This document shows, one piece after another, positions 42,660 through 52,660 of a stretch of 64,000 bases of DNA. The stretch covers positions 2,712,008 through 2,776,007 of the forward strand of contig NZ_LR733979.1 in NCBI RefSeq assembly GCF_902506605.1, given 5' to 3'. A program made the translations under genes and the position numbers. The DNA comes from Sphingomonas sp. AX6. Lineage in GTDB: Bacteria > Pseudomonadota > Alphaproteobacteria > Sphingomonadales > Sphingomonadaceae. Below the pieces are notes generated by a model that saw only the letters and a list, made by a program, of their open reading frames with translations, was not told where the DNA came from and did no database searches. How positions within the stretch are numbered: position 1 is the first letter of the stretch; the number at the start of each line of letters is the position of its first letter.

Positions 42660-42883
42660 CTCTTCGTGGCCGAAATCGCATCCGCATCGCGATTATTTCC
42701 GTATTTCCAAATCTGTATCAACCTGAACCCCCGCTTTGTTCATTGGCGGGCAATCGGATTTGTGGCACCTTCTGCCTCAAATGGATCGGCAGCACGATTA
42801 CGGATGCCGGACGTTGAATTCGTCATGAACTTAATTAGCCGGCTCGCCGCATTTCCGCCGCGTCCGGCGATGGAGGTATCGAC

Positions 42884-43459
42884 ATGCGTACCCACCGCGC
42901 CAAGGTTCTTGCCGCCGTGCTGCTTGGCAGCGCGGTGCTTGCCGCCTGCGCCACCCCAACCCCGTACCGTCCGTTAACCGGTAGCGGTGCCTATGCGACC
43001 GGCTATTCGGACACGAGGATCGAATCGAACCGCTATCGCGTCAGCTTCGCGGGCAACAGCCTTACCCAGCGCGAAACGGTGGAGCGCTATCTGCTGTTCC
43101 GCGCGGCGCAACTGACGCTCGAACAGGGCGGCGATCATTTCGTGCTGGTCGATCGCGACACCGAACCGCGCACCGACGTCTATTCGACGCCATCCGCATT
43201 CGGCGGCGGACCCTGGGGCGGATGGAGCCCCTATTGGAGCTATTACCGGCCCAGCTTCGGCTGGCGTCGCTGGAGCCCGTTCTGGGGTGATCCGTTCTGG
43301 GATCGCGGAGTCGATGTTCGCAGCGTCACCCGCTACGACGCGACCGCAGAAATCGTCGTGGGCCGCGGTCCGAAACCCGCGAGCAACGTCCGCGCCTTTG
43401 ATGCACGCGACGTGATCGAAAATCTGGGACCGGGGATCGTGACGCCGCAACCGCGCTGA
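42884..43459 (+). CDS. CC0125/CC1285-type lipoprotein
   Basis: A 191-residue envelope lipoprotein. The leader AKVLAAVLLGSAVLAACATP ends in lipobox LAAC with acylated Cys22. The conserved core TPYRPLTGSGAYATGYSDTR, RYRVSFAGNSLTQRETVERY and GGDHFVLVDRD matches an alphaproteobacterial lipoprotein family named after Caulobacter CC0125/CC1285. Residues about 105-150 are rich in Trp, Pro and aromatic residues. The start has GGAGG seven bases upstream, and a terminator follows. Function unknown. Confidence 0.85.
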   Translation: MRTHRAKVLAAVLLGSAVLAACATPTPYRPLTGSGAYATGYSDTRIESNRYRVSFAGNSLTQRETVERYLLFRAAQLTLEQGGDHFVLVDRDTEPRTDVYSTPSAFGGGPWGGWSPYWSYYRPSFGWRRWSPFWGDPFWDRGVDVRSVTRYDATAEIVVGRGPKPASNVRAFDARDVIENLGPGIVTPQPR

Positions 43460-43482
43460 TCGATCGGACCTTCTGATACAGG

Positions 43483-43520
43483 AAACCCTCCGCCGGGATG
43501 CCGACGGAGGGTTTTTCTTT
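43483..43520 (+). terminator. Rho-independent terminator after the lipoprotein gene
   Basis: AAACCCTCCG and CGGAGGGTTT pair into a 10-bp stem around CCGGGATGCCGA, followed by TTTTCTTTG. It lies 23 bases after the stop. Confidence 0.9.
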
Positions 43521-43662
43521 GTGCGTTTTCCCTCCCCGTTCGTGCTGAGCTTGACGAAGCGCCGTCCTTTCTTCGCGCCGAGAAAATCAGCATCTCGAAA
43601 GGCTCAATGCGAGCGGGTTTAGGCCGATCGACCTGCAGTCCAGACCTCGCCCCAAGCCCACC

Positions 43663-43770
43663 CGTCACCCCGGCCGCAGTGCCGGGGTCCACCGGGCGGC
43701 AGGCGCAACGCTCGTCGTTCGACCCCGCGCAAGCCGCTTAGTGGACCCCGGCACTGCGGCCGGGGTGCCG
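43663..43770. repeat. Long palindromic element, copy 1 (left of secA)
   Basis: About 108 bp with complementary ends: CGTCACCCCGGCCGCAGTGC on the left and GCACTGCGGCCGGGGTGCCG on the right, with inner GGGGTCCA/TGGACCCC. The middle is not conserved. A second copy with the same ends lies at 47077-47186. The rest of the 43521-43816 spacer holds only another diverged palindrome (43540-43620) resembling 54275-54356; no gene is seen. Confidence 0.8.
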
Positions 43771-43816
43771 GAGTAATTTTGCTGCATGTCGATTTGGCCT
43801 CATAAGCCAATCGGTA

Positions 43817-46561
43817 TTACGCCCCCTGCAACGCCCCGTGGCAGTGCTTGTACTTGCGCCCCGAACCACACGGGCACAGCGCATTGCGCTGAACCCGGCC
43901 TTCCCAGGCCGCGGGGTCGTCGCCCAGATCTTCCGCTCCCTGCGGGATCACTTGCATCGGCGGCAGACGCGTGCCGATCATGCCGCTGCCCGCATCGAAA
44001 TCGTCGCTGTTATCCTCGCCCGTGAACGGGTCGATGTGCGTGGTGATGAAATCGGGCAGATCGGGCAGCGGCGGGGGTGCCGCCATGCGGAACTGCGCCA
44101 GCGCCATCACGCGCGTCACATCCTCGCGGATCGACGACAACATGCGTTCGAACAGCGCGAACGCCTCGTGCTTATATTCGTTGATCGGCGTTTTCTGGGC
44201 ATAGGCGCGCAGATGGATGACCGCGCGCAACGCGTCGAGCGTCGCCAGATGCTCCTTCCACTGATGATCCAGATTCTGGAGCAGGATCGATTTTTCGGTC
44301 GCGCGACGGCTTTCGTCGGGTAGTTCCGACAGCTTGCCCTCGACGAGCGCATCGGCCTGCTCCTGCAAGCGCAGCTCGATCGTCTCTGGCTCGATCGCTT
44401 CCTCGTCTGCAATCCACTGCTCGATCGGCGCGTCGATGTTGAGCACGTCGAGCGCCTTCTGCTTCAGCCCGGCGACATCCCACTGCTCGGGATAGCTTTC
44501 GGGCGGGCAGTGATCGGCAACAATCGCGTTTACCGTCTCGCGGCGCATATCGACGACGACGTCATCGACCGTGTCGGCGTCCATGATCTCGGCGCGCTGT
44601 TCGTAGATCACCTTGCGCTGGTCGTTCATCACGTCATCATATTCGACGACCTGTTTGCGCGCTTCATAGTTGCGCGCCTCGACCTTCTTCTGCGCGGTCT
44701 CGATCGCCTTGGTCAGCCACTTGCTGCCGATCGCCTCGCCATCGGCGATGTTGTTGCGCATCATCTTGGCGAACAGCGTATCGGGTCCGAAGATCCGCAG
44801 CAGATCGTCGTCGAGGCTGAGGTAGAAGCGGCTGAGGCCGGGATCGCCCTGACGACCCGAACGCCCGCGAAGCTGGTTGTCGATACGGCGCGATTCGTGG
44901 CGTTCGGTGCCCAGCACGAACAGACCGCCCGCCGCCAGCACCTGTTCGCGCTCTGCTGCGATTTCCGCCCTGATCCGCTCGATCGCGGCATCGCGCTCTA
45001 GGCCTTCTTCCATATCGGCCAGTTCGCCATCGACCCGGAATTCGAAATTGCCGCCAAGCTGAATGTCGGTGCCGCGACCCGCCATGTTGGTCGCGATCGT
45101 CACCGCGCCCGCGCGGCCCGCCTGCGCGACGATATGTGCTTCCTGCTCATGGAATCGCGCGTTCAGAACCGCGTGCGGCACGCCTTCTTGTTGCAGATAT
45201 TCGGACAGCATTTCGGACTTTTCGATCGACACCGTGCCGACCAGCACAGGCTGACCCTTTTCGGCATGAACCTTGATCGACCGCGCGATGGCGATGAACT
45301 TGTCCTGGATCGTCTTGTAGAATTCGTCGTCCTCGTCGACCCGCTTGACGGGCAGGTTGGTCGGGATGGTGACGACGTTCAGCTTGTAGATGCTGTGGAA
45401 TTCCCCCGCTTCGGTCGCGGCGGTGCCGGTCATACCCGACAGCTTGGGATACATGCGGAAATAATTCTGGAAGGTGATCGACGCGAGCGTCTGGTTCTCG
45501 GGCTCGATCTTGACGCTTTCCTTGGCCTCGACCGCCTGATGCAGCCCGTCCGACCAGCGCCGCCCGTCCATCATCCGGCCGGTGAATTCGTCGATGATGA
45601 CAACCTTGTCGTCCTTGATGATGTAATCGATGTCGCGGCGGAACATCTTGGTCGCGCGCAGCGCGTTGTTCACATGGTGGACGACCTGAGTGTTTTCGAA
45701 ATCGTACAGGTTCGATCCCTGGAGCAACCCGGCATCCTCCAGCAGGCGTTCGACTTTTTCGGTGCCGTCTTCGGTCAGGATGATCGACTTGGACTTTTCG
45801 TCCTTTTCGTAATCTTCGTCCACCAGCTGCGCGACCAGCGCGTTGACCGACACGTAAAGCTCGCTGCGATCCTCGGTCGGGCCGGAGATGATCAGCGGGG
45901 TGCGCGCCTCGTCGATCAGGATCGAATCGATTTCATCGACGATCGCGAAGTTGAAGGGCCGCTGCGTCATCGACGCGCGATCATACTTCATATTGTCGCG
46001 CAGATAGTCGAAGCCGAATTCGTTGTTCGTGCCGTAAGTAATGTCGCTGTGATACGCTTCGCGACGCTCGTGATCCGACAGGTCGGGCACGATCACACCG
46101 ACGCTCATCCCCAGGAAGCGATACACCTGCCCCATCCACTCGGCGTCGCGGCGGGCGAGATAGTCGTTGACGGTGACGACATGCACGCCCTTGCCCGGCA
46201 GCGCGTTCAGATACACGGCGAGCGTCGCCATCAGCGTCTTGCCTTCGCCCGTGCGCATCTCGGCGATTTCGCCGCGCTGGAGGACGAGGCCACCGACGAG
46301 CTGCACGTCGTAATGCCGCTGGCCCAGCACGCGCTTCGACGTTTCGCGCACCGTGGCGAAGGCTTCGGGGATCAAAGCGTCGAGCTTTTCGCCATTTTCC
46401 AGTCGCTCGCGAAAGCGCTGGGTCTGGGCGGCAAGGTCTTCGTTCGACAGGGCTGCGATCTGGTCTTCGAACCCGTTGATCTTGTCGACGATCTTGCCGA
46501 GCGAAGCGACATAACGGTCGTTGGCCGACCCGAACATGGATTTGGCAATGGCGCCGAACAT
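43817..46561 (-). CDS. secA: Protein translocase subunit SecA
   Basis: Motor ATPase of the Sec export pathway. The 914 residues are near the usual length. Motifs include Walker A in [15 protein letters not shown] near residue 102, [12 protein letters not shown], the DEAD-type box [45 protein letters not shown] and [16 protein letters not shown]. The C-terminal SEC-C zinc-binding tail [14 protein letters not shown], which contacts SecB, is present. It lies between two copies of one palindromic element, together with a small unknown gene. Confidence 0.98.
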   Translation of the reverse strand: MFGAIAKSMFGSANDRYVASLGKIVDKINGFEDQIAALSNEDLAAQTQRFRERLENGEKLDALIPEAFATVRETSKRVLGQRHYDVQLVGGLVLQRGEIAEMRTGEGKTLMATLAVYLNALPGKGVHVVTVNDYLARRDAEWMGQVYRFLGMSVGVIVPDLSDHERREAYHSDITYGTNNEFGFDYLRDNMKYDRASMTQRPFNFAIVDEIDSILIDEARTPLIISGPTEDRSELYVSVNALVAQLVDEDYEKDEKSKSIILTEDGTEKVERLLEDAGLLQGSNLYDFENTQVVHHVNNALRATKMFRRDIDYIIKDDKVVIIDEFTGRMMDGRRWSDGLHQAVEAKESVKIEPENQTLASITFQNYFRMYPKLSGMTGTAATEAGEFHSIYKLNVVTIPTNLPVKRVDEDDEFYKTIQDKFIAIARSIKVHAEKGQPVLVGTVSIEKSEMLSEYLQQEGVPHAVLNARFHEQEAHIVAQAGRAGAVTIATNMAGRGTDIQLGGNFEFRVDGELADMEEGLERDAAIERIRAEIAAEREQVLAAGGLFVLGTERHESRRIDNQLRGRSGRQGDPGLSRFYLSLDDDLLRIFGPDTLFAKMMRNNIADGEAIGSKWLTKAIETAQKKVEARNYEARKQVVEYDDVMNDQRKVIYEQRAEIMDADTVDDVVVDMRRETVNAIVADHCPPESYPEQWDVAGLKQKALDVLNIDAPIEQWIADEEAIEPETIELRLQEQADALVEGKLSELPDESRRATEKSILLQNLDHQWKEHLATLDALRAVIHLRAYAQKTPINEYKHEAFALFERMLSSIREDVTRVMALAQFRMAAPPPLPDLPDFITTHIDPFTGEDNSDDFDAGSGMIGTRLPPMQVIPQGAEDLGDDPAAWEGRVQRNALCPCGSGRKYKHCHGALQGA

Positions 46562-46667
46562 GGGCGTTTTCCTGATGATATGAGAATATGGGGGTGCCGC
46601 CGCGCCGTAAGGCGGAATACGACGGCGATGCTGGGGTCGGCACGCGGTCAGCCGCGCGCGAAATGCG

Positions 46668-47033
46668 CTATTCGAGCGCGGAGTCGACGATCTGGCGAAC
46701 CGGAAGCGCGGGCGCGGTCATCGCCAACGGCGCACCGGGTGAAACCTGCGCGAGCGAAGGCAGCGGGCTGGCAAGCACGCGGTGGCCGCTGACGACCGCC
46801 GCGGCCGCGCGCTGGACGATGGCCTCTGCCACCGCCTGGCTCTGCTGGACTTCGGCCGCCGGAATCCCGCGCGCACCCGCCATCGCACCGGGCAGGCCCG
46901 ACAACATGGCTAGGAGGATGAGCAACAGGTTCAAAGGTCTGGTTCGTCCAATTTTCGGCACGGGCAACCGCGCCAGCAACGCCCGACATAGGAAGTCGTT
47001 GCCGCTGCGTCCAATCCTAATGCGCGAGGTCAC
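46668..47033 (-). CDS. Hypothetical protein upstream of secA
   Basis: A frame of 121 residues starting at GTG 47033. It has a hydrophobic stretch ([20 protein letters not shown]) after about 34 residues and an Ala/Val/Pro-rich remainder ([20 protein letters not shown]). If translation begins nearer the hydrophobic part, this would be a signal peptide and a ~75-residue exported protein. No family recognised. Same strand as secA with 106 bp between. Confidence 0.4.
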   Translation of the reverse strand: MTSRIRIGRSGNDFLCRALLARLPVPKIGRTRPLNLLLILLAMLSGLPGAMAGARGIPAAEVQQSQAVAEAIVQRAAAAVVSGHRVLASPLPSLAQVSPGAPLAMTAPALPVRQIVDSALE

Positions 47034-47076
47034 CCGCCATCATTCGTGCGAAATCACAATCGGCCCCCACCCACAC

Positions 47077-47186
47077 CGTCACCCCGGCCAAGGTGCCGGG
47101 GTCCACCGGGCGGCAAATGCTAAGACAAGAAGCGCTGACGCTGCGCGAGCGGCACAGTGGACCCCGGCACTACGGCCGGGGTGACG
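47077..47186. repeat. Long palindromic element, copy 2 (right of secA block)
   Basis: Same design as 43663-43770: CGTCACCCCGGCC...GTGCCGGGGTCCACCGGGCGGCA on the left and GTGGACCCCGGCAC...GGCCGGGGTGACG on the right, with a different centre. The shared GGGTCCACCGGGCGGCA segment shows common origin. Confidence 0.8.
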
Positions 47187-47202
47187 GGGGCGGCTCCGAG
47201 CG

Positions 47203-48618
47203 CTACTTCATCAGCCGAGCGATCGCCTTCTTGGTCGTCGGGCCATAGGGCGGCTTAAGCCCACCCAGCTTGGCCACATCCAGCTTCGATTGCTGGAACA
47301 CGCTGCGCGCATGGCTGAACGTCCGGAACCCGTCATGCCCGTGATAACTCCCCATCCCCGACGGCCCGATACCGCCGAATGGCAGCTCCTCCTGACTGAC
47401 ATGGAAGACCACGTCGTCGAGCGTCACCCCGCCCGAAATGGTGCGGTCGAGCACGCGGCGTCGCTCGTCCCCGTCCGGACCAAAATAATAGAGCGCCAGC
47501 GGGCGGTCGCGGCGGTTCACTTCGCCAATCGCGTGGTCGATCCCGGCATAGGTCCGCACCGGCAGGATGGGGCCAAAGATTTCCTCCTGCATTAACGTCA
47601 TGTCGTCGGTCGCGCCGCGGACGATGGTCAGCGGCATCTTGCGGCTGTTCGACCCGCCGAAATCCTCGTTCGCAGGATTGACGGTGATGACCTCCGCGCC
47701 TTTGCCCCGCGCATCGTCGATCCAGTCGGACAGGCGCTGGTGATGCCGATCGCTGATGATCGCAGTGTAATCGGGATTGGCGAGCAAGGTCGGATACATC
47801 GCCGATGCCGCAGATTTCAGCCCTTCGACTGCCGCCGCTTCCTGATCCTCACGCACCAGCATGTAATCGGGGGCGAGACATATTTGCCCGGCGTTGAGCA
47901 TCTTGCCCATCGCGACGCGCTCGGTCGCCTTGGCGACGTCCGCGCCCTTGCCCAGAATGACGGGCGATTTGCCGCCCAATTCCAGCGTCACCGGCACCAG
48001 ATTGTCGGCGGCGGCGTGGAGGATATGCTTGGCGATTCCGGTCGCGCCGGTGAAGATCAGGTGATCGAAGGGCAAGGACGCGAACGCCTTTCCCACCTCC
48101 GGCCCGCCGCTGACGAATGCCAGTTCGCTGTCGTCGAAGAATTGCGGCGCGACCTCTTCGAACAAGGCGGCGACCGTCGGTGTGAATTCGGACGTCTTGA
48201 CCATCGCCCGGTTGCCAGCCGCGAAGATCCCCGCCAGCGGCCCCATCACCAGATTGACCGGGAAGTTCCAGGGCGAAATCACCCCGACCACCCCCTTGGG
48301 TTGATACTCGATGCGCCCTTTCGCGCCGAGCAGCCCCAGCGGGAATAGCACCGGGCGCCGTTCGTCGCGCATCCATTTGTCGACATGGCTGCGTGCATGT
48401 TTGAGCGGTGTGATCGACGCCGCAATGTCGGTGATCATCGATTGTTCGCGGCTGCGATGGCCGAAATCCTCGGACAGCGCGTCGCAGAAGCGTTCGCCAT
48501 TGGCGTCGATCATCGCAATGGCGCGGCTCAGCCGGTCCTTGCGCGTCGCGGCGGTGACAGGGAGCTCGTCCATGAAGGCCGCGCGCTGCGTTGCGAGTAT
48601 GTCGTTCAGATCAGCCAT
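47203..48618 (-). CDS. Aldehyde dehydrogenase, coniferyl-aldehyde dehydrogenase-like
   Basis: A 471-residue NAD(P)-dependent aldehyde dehydrogenase. It contains GVVGVISPWNFPVNLVMGPL, the catalytic Glu in VTLELGGKSPVIL, the nucleophile Cys in NAGQICLAPDYML and QEELPFGGIGPSGMG. The spacing and the LAPDY string resemble coniferyl aldehyde dehydrogenases (CalB type) and the class 3 fatty aldehyde branch. The substrate is likely an aromatic or fatty aldehyde, which is inference. ATG 48618 has GGGGAG upstream and overlaps the previous gene by eight bases. Confidence 0.9.
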   Translation of the reverse strand: MADLNDILATQRAAFMDELPVTAATRKDRLSRAIAMIDANGERFCDALSEDFGHRSREQSMITDIAASITPLKHARSHVDKWMRDERRPVLFPLGLLGAKGRIEYQPKGVVGVISPWNFPVNLVMGPLAGIFAAGNRAMVKTSEFTPTVAALFEEVAPQFFDDSELAFVSGGPEVGKAFASLPFDHLIFTGATGIAKHILHAAADNLVPVTLELGGKSPVILGKGADVAKATERVAMGKMLNAGQICLAPDYMLVREDQEAAAVEGLKSAASAMYPTLLANPDYTAIISDRHHQRLSDWIDDARGKGAEVITVNPANEDFGGSNSRKMPLTIVRGATDDMTLMQEEIFGPILPVRTYAGIDHAIGEVNRRDRPLALYYFGPDGDERRRVLDRTISGGVTLDDVVFHVSQEELPFGGIGPSGMGSYHGHDGFRTFSHARSVFQQSKLDVAKLGGLKPPYGPTTKKAIARLMK

Positions 48619-48901
48619 TCGCGCCACTCCCCTGCTCGCCGCCGCCCGGCTCGGTCTTGCGGATCAGATACCGGTATACGCCAAAGATGTTGATCCCGAA
48701 CAGCACCGCATTCTGCGTGCCGAGCGCGCCGTCGCCTGCCATCACCGACGCCACAATCCACGCGATCGACGATCCGACGAAGATCACGAATCCCCATCCC
48801 GTCACCCGCCGCCCGCTGTCGAGCGACACCATGAAGGCGGCAATGATGCCGCTGATCGTTGCCGCCCATTTGATGCCCTGCACCAGCGGATCGTCTTCCA
48901 T
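48611..48901 (-). CDS. Small membrane protein of unknown function
   Basis: A 96-residue protein with three hydrophobic helices (GIKWAATISGIIAAFMVSLD, VTGWGFVIFVGSSIAWIVAS, NAVLFGINIFGVYRYLI) and a short polar tail (KTEPGGGEQGSGANG). It overlaps the aldehyde dehydrogenase start and is probably co-transcribed. The helix pattern is like small PnuC/SemiSWEET-sized proteins, but no motif supports transport. Confidence 0.7.
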   Translation of the reverse strand: MEDDPLVQGIKWAATISGIIAAFMVSLDSGRRVTGWGFVIFVGSSIAWIVASVMAGDGALGTQNAVLFGINIFGVYRYLIRKTEPGGGEQGSGANG

Positions 48902-49020
48902 GCGCCTTTTCCTTTACCCCCGTTGGAACGCCCCCAACGCCGCCTTCGTTCGAAGGGTCCGCTTGCAAAAGCATGTCGGCTTGGTGAAAGCGGGCGAAAC
49001 AGTTTTTGGGGAGCCCCGCC

Positions 49021-50208
49021 ATGTCCGCCGATCCGATCGTCATCCTGTCCTATGCCCGCACGCCGATGGGCAGTTTTCAAGGGTGCCTGTCGGGCGCGAG
49101 CGCGACAGAATTGGGCGCCGCCGCCGTGCGCGGTGCACTGGAACGCGCCGGGGTGAGCGGAGAGACGATCGAGCGCATCTATATGGGCTGCGTGTTGCCC
49201 GCCGGATTGGGCCAGGCCCCCGCGCGTCAGGCCGCACTCGGCGCTGGCCTGCCAAGCCATGTCGAGGCCACGACGCTCAACAAGATGTGCGGCAGCGGGA
49301 TGCAGGCCGCGATCATGGCGGCAGAAGCGCTCGGCGCAGGTTCGGTTGACCTGATGGTCGCAGGCGGAATGGAGAGCATGACCAACGCGCCATATCTGTC
49401 GATGCGGCACCGTGCGGGTGCGCGGATCGGGCATGACAAGCTGATGGATCACATGTTCCTCGATGGCCTGGAAGATGCCTATGAGCCGGGGCGCGCAATG
49501 GGCAGTTTTGCCGAGGAAACCGCCGCCGAGTATCAATTCACCCGCTCCGCGCAGGACGATTATGCCGTCGCCAGCCTGGAACGGGCGCAAAAGGCGCAGA
49601 AATCGGGCGGCTTTGACCGCGAGATCGTCGCGGTCGAGGTGAAGGGGCGCAAGGGTAGCGAGACGATCAGCCTCGACGAACAGCCGCTGAAGGGCGACGT
49701 CGCCAAAATCCCGACGCTCAAGCCCGCTTTTTCAAAGGACGGCACGATCACCGCCGCCAACGCCTCCTCGATTTCCGATGGCGCTGCAGCGCTGGTGATG
49801 ACGCGTCAGTCGGTCGCGGACAAGCTCGGCATTCAGCCGGTGGCACGCATCGTGTCCCATGCGGCGCACGCCCATGCCCCTGCCCGCTTCACCACCGCGC
49901 CCGTCTCCGCCATGCAAAAGGCGCTCGAAAAGGCGAACTGGCAGACCGGCGACGTCGATCTGTTCGAAGTCAACGAAGCCTTTGCCTGCGTCGCGATGAT
50001 CGCGATGCGTGACCTGTCGATCGGGCATGACGTCATCAACATCCATGGCGGCGCGTGTGCGCTTGGCCATCCGATTGGCGCATCGGGCGCGCGGATCATG
50101 GCGACATTGCTATCGGCACTTGAAACCAACGGACAGAAGCGCGGCCTCGCCTCGCTCTGCATCGGCGGGGGCGAGGCGACCGCCATCGCCGTCGAGATGA
50201 TGCGCTAA
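49021..50208 (+). CDS. Acetyl-CoA C-acetyltransferase (thiolase)
   Basis: A 395-residue thiolase that condenses or cleaves acetoacetyl-CoA-type substrates. The catalytic residues are visible: Cys90 in TLNKMCGSGMQAA, His in NIHGGACALGHPIGASGAR near residue 350, and Cys in LCIGGGEATA near 382. MESMTNAPYLS is the usual substrate loop. ATG 49021 has GGGGAG upstream. No phaB or phaC is nearby, so beta-oxidation, ketone or isoprenoid-type roles remain open. Confidence 0.93.
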   Translation: MSADPIVILSYARTPMGSFQGCLSGASATELGAAAVRGALERAGVSGETIERIYMGCVLPAGLGQAPARQAALGAGLPSHVEATTLNKMCGSGMQAAIMAAEALGAGSVDLMVAGGMESMTNAPYLSMRHRAGARIGHDKLMDHMFLDGLEDAYEPGRAMGSFAEETAAEYQFTRSAQDDYAVASLERAQKAQKSGGFDREIVAVEVKGRKGSETISLDEQPLKGDVAKIPTLKPAFSKDGTITAANASSISDGAAALVMTRQSVADKLGIQPVARIVSHAAHAHAPARFTTAPVSAMQKALEKANWQTGDVDLFEVNEAFACVAMIAMRDLSIGHDVINIHGGACALGHPIGASGARIMATLLSALETNGQKRGLASLCIGGGEATAIAVEMMR

Positions 50209-50220
50209 GGACGCGAGGGG

Positions 50221-51963
50221 GTGCCGCTTCTGATCGATCCCGCGCTTGCCAGCACATTGGTGTTGGTCGGCGCGTTGGCGCTGTTCGTCACGGACAGGGT
50301 GCGTCACGATCTGGTGGCGTTGCTCGCGCTCATCGCCACGATCGCATTGGGGCTGGTCGCACCGCGCGAAGCATTTTTAGGATTTGCCGATACCGCCGTG
50401 ATTACGGTCGCAGCGGTTCTGGTGATCGGGCGAGCGATCGAACTCTCCGGCATTGCCGCTGCCGTCGCCCAACGGATCATTCCCGAACGTGCGGGCTTCA
50501 CGCTCAGCCTGACGATGCTGCTGGTCGTCGCCGCGTTTCTTTCGGCGTTCATGAACAACATCGCCGCGCTCGTCATCACCATGCCGATCGCGACGGGTAT
50601 TGCGCGCCGCGCAAAGATGACACCCGCCGCGACGCTGATGCCACTGGCATTCGCCACCATTCTGGGCGGCACCACCACCTTGATCGGCACCCCGGCCAAC
50701 CTCATCATTTCGTCCGCGCGACGCGAGCAGGTCGGTGAACCGTTTGGGTTCTTCACGATGACGCCCGTCGCAACCATCGTGTGCGCGGTCGGCATCCTGT
50801 ACATCGTCCTGATCGGATGGCGGCTGTTGCCCGGGCGCCGAACCGAGGAAAAGGAGATCAAGCCGCCGTGGCGGGTCTTCGAATTGACCGTCCCCGGCGG
50901 GACGATCGCGCGCACGCTGGCGGATTGGAAAGACGATCTGCGTCTGGTGCCTGCACGACTTCTCGCGTTGTTCCGGTATGGCAGGCGGCAGTCGCTGAAC
51001 GGCGACACCATGGTCGAGCCTGGGGATCGGATGCTGATCCTGTCCCGCACTGCCCAACGCGCCGTTGCGGAACAGACTGAACTCGAATCGCCCTATGCCA
51101 CCGATAGCGATACCGAAGTCACGGCACGCGTCGCGGTGGCCCACGGATCGTTCCTGATCGGGATCAGCCACGAAGATGTCCGGTTGCGCAGCGATGGAAA
51201 GCTGCGCGTCGTCGCGGTGGGCCCGCGCGCCGCGCGGGAAAAAGTGCCGCTGGCGATGATGCGGATCCAGGCCGGGGACCAGTTGTTCGTTCGAGGCGAA
51301 CCCGCCGACATCGCCGAATTCATGGCCCGCGCTCGGTTGCTGGAGATCGATCGGCTCGACCAGCGATCGCTGCTGTTCGGCAAAGCCGCGCCGATCATCG
51401 GCATCTTTGCGTTCTCGATCGGATTGGTGGTTGCAGGTGTGCTTCCTGCGGCGGTCGCCTTTGTCGGGGCGGCGGTGCTGCTCGCCTTGCTCAGGCTAAT
51501 CCCGTCGGAGGAAAGCTATTCGGCGATCGACTGGCCCGTGATCGTCCTGCTCGGTGCGATGATCCCGGTCGGGCAAAGCTTCGAGACCAGCGGTGCTGCC
51601 GATATCGTTGCGACTTGGTTGAGCGAAAACATGGCAGGGCAGACGATGTTCGTCGTGCTGGCCGCGATGACGTCGCTCACCATCCTCCTGTCGATGTTCA
51701 TCAACAACGTGGCGACCGCCGTTATCGTGGCACCACTCGGGATCGGCGTGTCGCGCACCTTGGGGATCGATGTCGATGCGATGCTGATTGCGATTCTGAT
51801 CGGCACCTCTGCGGATTTCCTGACCCCGATCGGACATCAGAATAACGTGCTGGTGATGGGACCGGGCGGATACAAATTCACCGACTATGCCCGGATGGGC
51901 GCGCCTTTGGTGGTGATCGTCGTGATCGGGTCGGCTGCGCTGCTGAGTGCATTCTATGGGTGA
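50221..51963 (+). CDS. SLC13-type permease with two TrkA-C domains
   Basis: A 580-residue membrane transporter of the divalent anion:Na+ symporter (DASS)/citrate transporter-like superfamily. About 11-12 helices lie in two halves. FMNNIAALVITMPIA and FINNVATAVIVAPLG are inverted-repeat SNT-like motifs, and FATILGGTTTLIGTPANLII and IGTSADFLTPIGHQNNVLVM are the paired substrate loops. Between the halves, residues about 215-385 hold two regulatory TrkA-C-like domains (GDTMVEPGDRMLILS and IQAGDQLFVRGEP end each). Such permeases import sulfate, phosphate or dicarboxylates. Start is GTG 50221, 12 bp after the thiolase. Confidence 0.88.
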   Translation: MPLLIDPALASTLVLVGALALFVTDRVRHDLVALLALIATIALGLVAPREAFLGFADTAVITVAAVLVIGRAIELSGIAAAVAQRIIPERAGFTLSLTMLLVVAAFLSAFMNNIAALVITMPIATGIARRAKMTPAATLMPLAFATILGGTTTLIGTPANLIISSARREQVGEPFGFFTMTPVATIVCAVGILYIVLIGWRLLPGRRTEEKEIKPPWRVFELTVPGGTIARTLADWKDDLRLVPARLLALFRYGRRQSLNGDTMVEPGDRMLILSRTAQRAVAEQTELESPYATDSDTEVTARVAVAHGSFLIGISHEDVRLRSDGKLRVVAVGPRAAREKVPLAMMRIQAGDQLFVRGEPADIAEFMARARLLEIDRLDQRSLLFGKAAPIIGIFAFSIGLVVAGVLPAAVAFVGAAVLLALLRLIPSEESYSAIDWPVIVLLGAMIPVGQSFETSGAADIVATWLSENMAGQTMFVVLAAMTSLTILLSMFINNVATAVIVAPLGIGVSRTLGIDVDAMLIAILIGTSADFLTPIGHQNNVLVMGPGGYKFTDYARMGAPLVVIVVIGSAALLSAFYG

Positions 51964-51977
51964 GATGAACCAGACTT

Positions 51978-52053
51978 CGTCGTTGCGAGCGAAGCGTAGC
52001 AATCCATCGATCCGCTTGCTGCCCTGGATTGCTTTGCCGTGCTCGCAATGACG
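51978..52053. repeat. Palindromic repeat (CGTCGTTGCGAGCG type)
   Basis: CGTCGTTGCGAGCGAAGCGT and GCTTTGCCGTGCTCGCAATG face each other with inner AGCAATCCA/TGGATTGCT. A diverged copy of the element at 25509-25603, again between two convergent genes. Confidence 0.7.
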
Positions 52054-52077
52054 GGCAAGTAAGGATTGCTCGTCTTC

Positions 52078-52566
52078 CTAAAGCCGCTCGCCGGGATCGA
52101 CGCCCCATAGCCGTGCCTGCTGGACATATCCGCTGCGACGCCCGACTTCATAGCGGCACCAGCCGCGATCGCAGTCGCTGATCCGTCCGACCACGCCGGG
52201 GGCCGCGCGCCAGTTGATCCGGGCACCGGGCGATGCCGATGCGCGCATTTCGATCGCCTGACCAACGACGATCGCGGTGCGCCGGTCGGCCAGCAACCCG
52301 ACCTGCATCCAGCCTTGCGTGCCGCCGGGATCCTCGACCTTGCGCCAGTCCTTATAGATATCGACGACCTTGATCGGCAGGTCGGCGCGGCGATATTCCC
52401 AGCTGACCGGATAATTCTTTCCCGGTCCGGTGCGCATTCGCGCTTCGCTTGCCGAGACGGAGGCATAATAAGGCGGCTTGCGGCGTTGCGCATCGGCAGC
52501 GTCGATCGCGACCAGCGACAGGCAAGCGACCCCGCTTATGATTGCCGTCCATCCGACGCTGCGCAT
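52078..52566 (-). CDS. Exported bacterial SH3-domain protein
   Basis: A 162-residue protein with a signal peptide (TAIISGVACLSLVAIDAADA) and two bacterial SH3-like units of the SH3_4 type. The first includes ARMRTGPGKNYPVSWEYRRA, DWRKVEDPGGTQGWM; the second includes EMRASASPGARINWRAAPGV and DRGWCRYEVGRRSGYVQ. Such proteins act in the envelope, often binding cell-wall peptides. An ancestor of this kind is widespread in alphaproteobacteria. Function in detail unknown. Confidence 0.88.
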   Translation of the reverse strand: MRSVGWTAIISGVACLSLVAIDAADAQRRKPPYYASVSASEARMRTGPGKNYPVSWEYRRADLPIKVVDIYKDWRKVEDPGGTQGWMQVGLLADRRTAIVVGQAIEMRASASPGARINWRAAPGVVGRISDCDRGWCRYEVGRRSGYVQQARLWGVDPGERL

Positions 52567-52660
52567 TCAAATCCCCTTTGTCTCGTGACTTAGCCCTAAC
52601 GCCGAAACCGCGAACGGTTCAACCGTTGACTGGGGCCGATGCGCGCCGCATCGATACAGG

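Noticed and set aside
42666..42977. 103-residue frame after tRNA-Asn
   Set aside because: It overlaps the start of the lipoprotein gene in another frame and lacks a ribosome-binding site; the lipoprotein has a clear signal peptide.
43817..46561. secA region as a composite transposon because of flanking identical repeats
   Set aside because: The flanking elements are short palindromes without a transposase, found also in other sequence types between ordinary genes, and secA is a core gene in normal context.
45134..46792. 552-residue plus-strand frame opposite secA
   Set aside because: It is the reverse-strand shadow of a high-GC gene; the secA frame carries all motifs, while this frame is a His/Asp/Arg/Val-rich string with no domains.
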